A DNA stretch of 64,000 nt from Flavobacterium soyae (GTDB taxonomy: Bacteria > Bacteroidota > Bacteroidia > Flavobacteriales > Flavobacteriaceae), in contig NZ_JAJQXA010000018.1 of NCBI RefSeq assembly GCF_021245985.1, positions 34,010 through 98,009 on the forward strand, written 5' to 3'. The notes beneath the pieces are model-generated. The model was not told where the DNA came from, made no database searches, and saw nothing but the letters and a program-made list of their open reading frames with translations. The stretch's first letter is position 1. Each line of letters begins with the position of its first letter. Position numbers and translations under genes: made by a program. Below, in pieces: positions 62,905 through 64,000 of the stretch.

Positions 62905-64000
62905 TTAATTTAAATAATCAATTATAACATTGTCATCTGCCATTAAAGCGTATGAACCATTATTTTCCGGTTTATACGTAACAACATTACCACTGATAGA
63001 AATTGCATCTTTATCAATACGAACACCATTAATGTATAACTTCACTTTAGATAGAGAAGAAGGTGTTCCTGCTAATGTAAAACTAGTCTGTCCGGCTGTT
63101 GCAGTAAATTCGTCACTTGCTTGTTGAGCTGCAGCAGCATTAATCACATAAGGACTTGCCTCTGTTCCTGCTCCAGTTACTGTTACATTTGTTCCAGCGA
63201 TAGTTTTACCACCAATTCCGTCTGCTCCAGTAGCTCCTTTAAGACCTTGGATACCTTGATCTCCTTTTTCACCTTGCTCTCCTTGGAAACCTTGAAGACC
63301 TTGTGCTCCAGTTGGACCAGCAACACCTTGTATACCAGGATCACCTTTTGCTCCTTTTAGGGCAGCTAATTGTGCTGTAGTAAAATCACTATATGTAAAC
63401 GCTGCTCCAGTAGCTCCTTTTGCTCCAGTTGCTCCTTTCAATCCTGCTAAGAACTCTGTTAATGATTTACCATCATTGCCAGGAAGCCCTTCCCAGATTT
63501 CATATGCTGATTTTCCATCTGCTCCGCTTGCTCCGGTAGCTCCTTTTATTCCTGCTAAGAACTCTGTTAATGATTTACCATCATTGCCAGGAAGCCCTTC
63601 CCAGATTTCAAATGCTGATTTACCATCTGCTCCGCTTGCTCCGGTAGCTCCTTTTATTCCTGCTAAGAACTCTGTTAATGATTTACCATCATTGCCAGGA
63701 AGCCCTTCCCAGATTTCAAATGCTGACTTTCCATCTGCTCCGCTTGCTCCGGTAGCTCCTTTTATTCCTGCTAAGAACTCTGTTAATGATTTACCATCAT
63801 TGCCAGGAAGCCCTTCCCAGATTTCAAATGCTGATTTACCATCTGCTCCGCTTACTCCGGTAGCTCCTTTTATTCCTGCTAAGAACTCTGTTAATGATTT
63901 ACCATCATTGCCAGGAAGCCCTTCCCAGATTTCATATGCTGATTTTCCATCTGCTCCGCTTGCTCCGGTAGCTCCTTTTATTCCTGCTAAGAACTCTGTT
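62905..64000 (-). CDS. Collagen-like repeat protein, N-terminus beyond window edge
   Basis: The frame is open from the right edge to the stop at 62905, giving at least 364 residues; a TTG at 63441 is not the real start because the same frame continues through the repeats beyond it. From the edge inward: about five copies of a 36-residue unit (AYEIWEGLPGNDGKSLTEFL, then AGIKGATGASGADGKS), then Gly-X-Y collagen-like runs (KGDPGIQGVAGPTGAQGLQG, FQGEQGEKGDQGIQGLKGAT) and a C-terminal beta domain (about the last 75 residues; QTSFTLAGTPSSLSKVKLYI, ISGNVVTYKPENNG). Probably a fibrous surface or tail-fibre-like protein. Signal peptide cannot be checked. Confidence 0.85.
   Translation of the reverse strand, partial: TEFLAGIKGATGASGADGKSAYEIWEGLPGNDGKSLTEFLAGIKGATGVSGADGKSAFEIWEGLPGNDGKSLTEFLAGIKGATGASGADGKSAFEIWEGLPGNDGKSLTEFLAGIKGATGASGADGKSAFEIWEGLPGNDGKSLTEFLAGIKGATGASGADGKSAYEIWEGLPGNDGKSLTEFLAGLKGATGAKGATGAAFTYSDFTTAQLAALKGAKGDPGIQGVAGPTGAQGLQGFQGEQGEKGDQGIQGLKGATGADGIGGKTIAGTNVTVTGAGTEASPYVINAAAAQQASDEFTATAGQTSFTLAGTPSSLSKVKLYINGVRIDKDAISISGNVVTYKPENNGSYALMADDNVIIDYLN
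63449..64000. repeat. Perfect 108-base tandem repeats coding the 36-residue unit
   Basis: The word GGAAGCCCTTCCCAGATTTC occurs at 63482, 63590, 63698, 63806 and 63914, exactly 108 bases apart each time. Units differ by only a few bases (for example CATATGCTG versus CAAATGCTG, and CTTGCTCC versus CTTACTCC), so they have been copied recently or kept alike by recombination. 108 is a multiple of three, so gain or loss of units keeps the frame. Confidence 0.95.

Noticed and set aside
63439..63441. TTG start of the collagen-like gene
   Set aside because: The same frame continues through at least five more repeat units to the window edge, so the true start lies outside.
63482..64000. CRISPR-like periodicity of 108 bases
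   Set aside because: The period is a whole number of codons in an open frame encoding collagen-like protein; no spacers.

Overview
The window comes from an AT-rich member of the Bacteroidetes, most probably Flavobacterium or a close relative. Evidence: SusC/SusD pairs, hybrid two-component (HTCS) sensors, a type IX secretion-associated PorP/SprF and type B C-terminal domain cluster, HmuY-like lipoproteins, a bacterial histone H1-like protein, weak Shine-Dalgarno signals, and interspersed palindromic repeats of the kind seen in flavobacterial genomes. No rRNA, tRNA, CRISPR array, transposase or integrase was recognised.

Left third (1-31 kb), sugar catabolism. A truncated sugar-porter MFS gene diverges from an AraC regulator. 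Next comes a fructan utilisation locus on the minus strand, transcribed as MFS permease, GH32 fructanase, SusC, SusD and fructokinase. It is flanked by two different HTCS regulators: one with a beta-propeller sensor downstream, and one with a periplasmic sugar-binding-protein sensor upstream, the type known to sense fructose. A dense repeat cluster separates this from a complete L-rhamnose operon (rhaT, rhaEW aldolase/dehydrogenase fusion, rhaI, rhaB) followed by lutABC. Rhamnose is imported, isomerised, phosphorylated and cleaved to DHAP plus lactaldehyde; lactaldehyde is oxidised to lactate, and LutABC takes lactate to pyruvate. A divergent GntR-type regulator is the likely controller.

Middle (31-50 kb). 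A plus-strand locus encodes a TonB-dependent receptor, two clear HmuY-like lipoproteins, a third divergent candidate and two lipoproteins of shared architecture; heme or related uptake is inferred. Then come a histone H1-like gene, two small unknown or membrane genes, an NtrB/NtrC-like kinase and sigma54 activator pair, two tandem paralogous AraC regulators, a short inverted-repeat element, and a three-gene type IX cluster (type B CTD protein, PorP/SprF, OmpA-PD40).

Right third (50-64 kb), an accessory mosaic. It has an S24-type repressor, several small HTH regulators and two decayed regulator remnants, near-identical 301-bp repeats built of nested palindromes, a thioredoxin-fold exported protein, and a series of exported proteins that share interchangeable modules: two with nearly the same N-terminus and different bodies, and two sharing body modules. 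A collagen-like protein with perfect 108-bp tandem repeats runs off the right edge. This mosaic is the most unusual part of the window.
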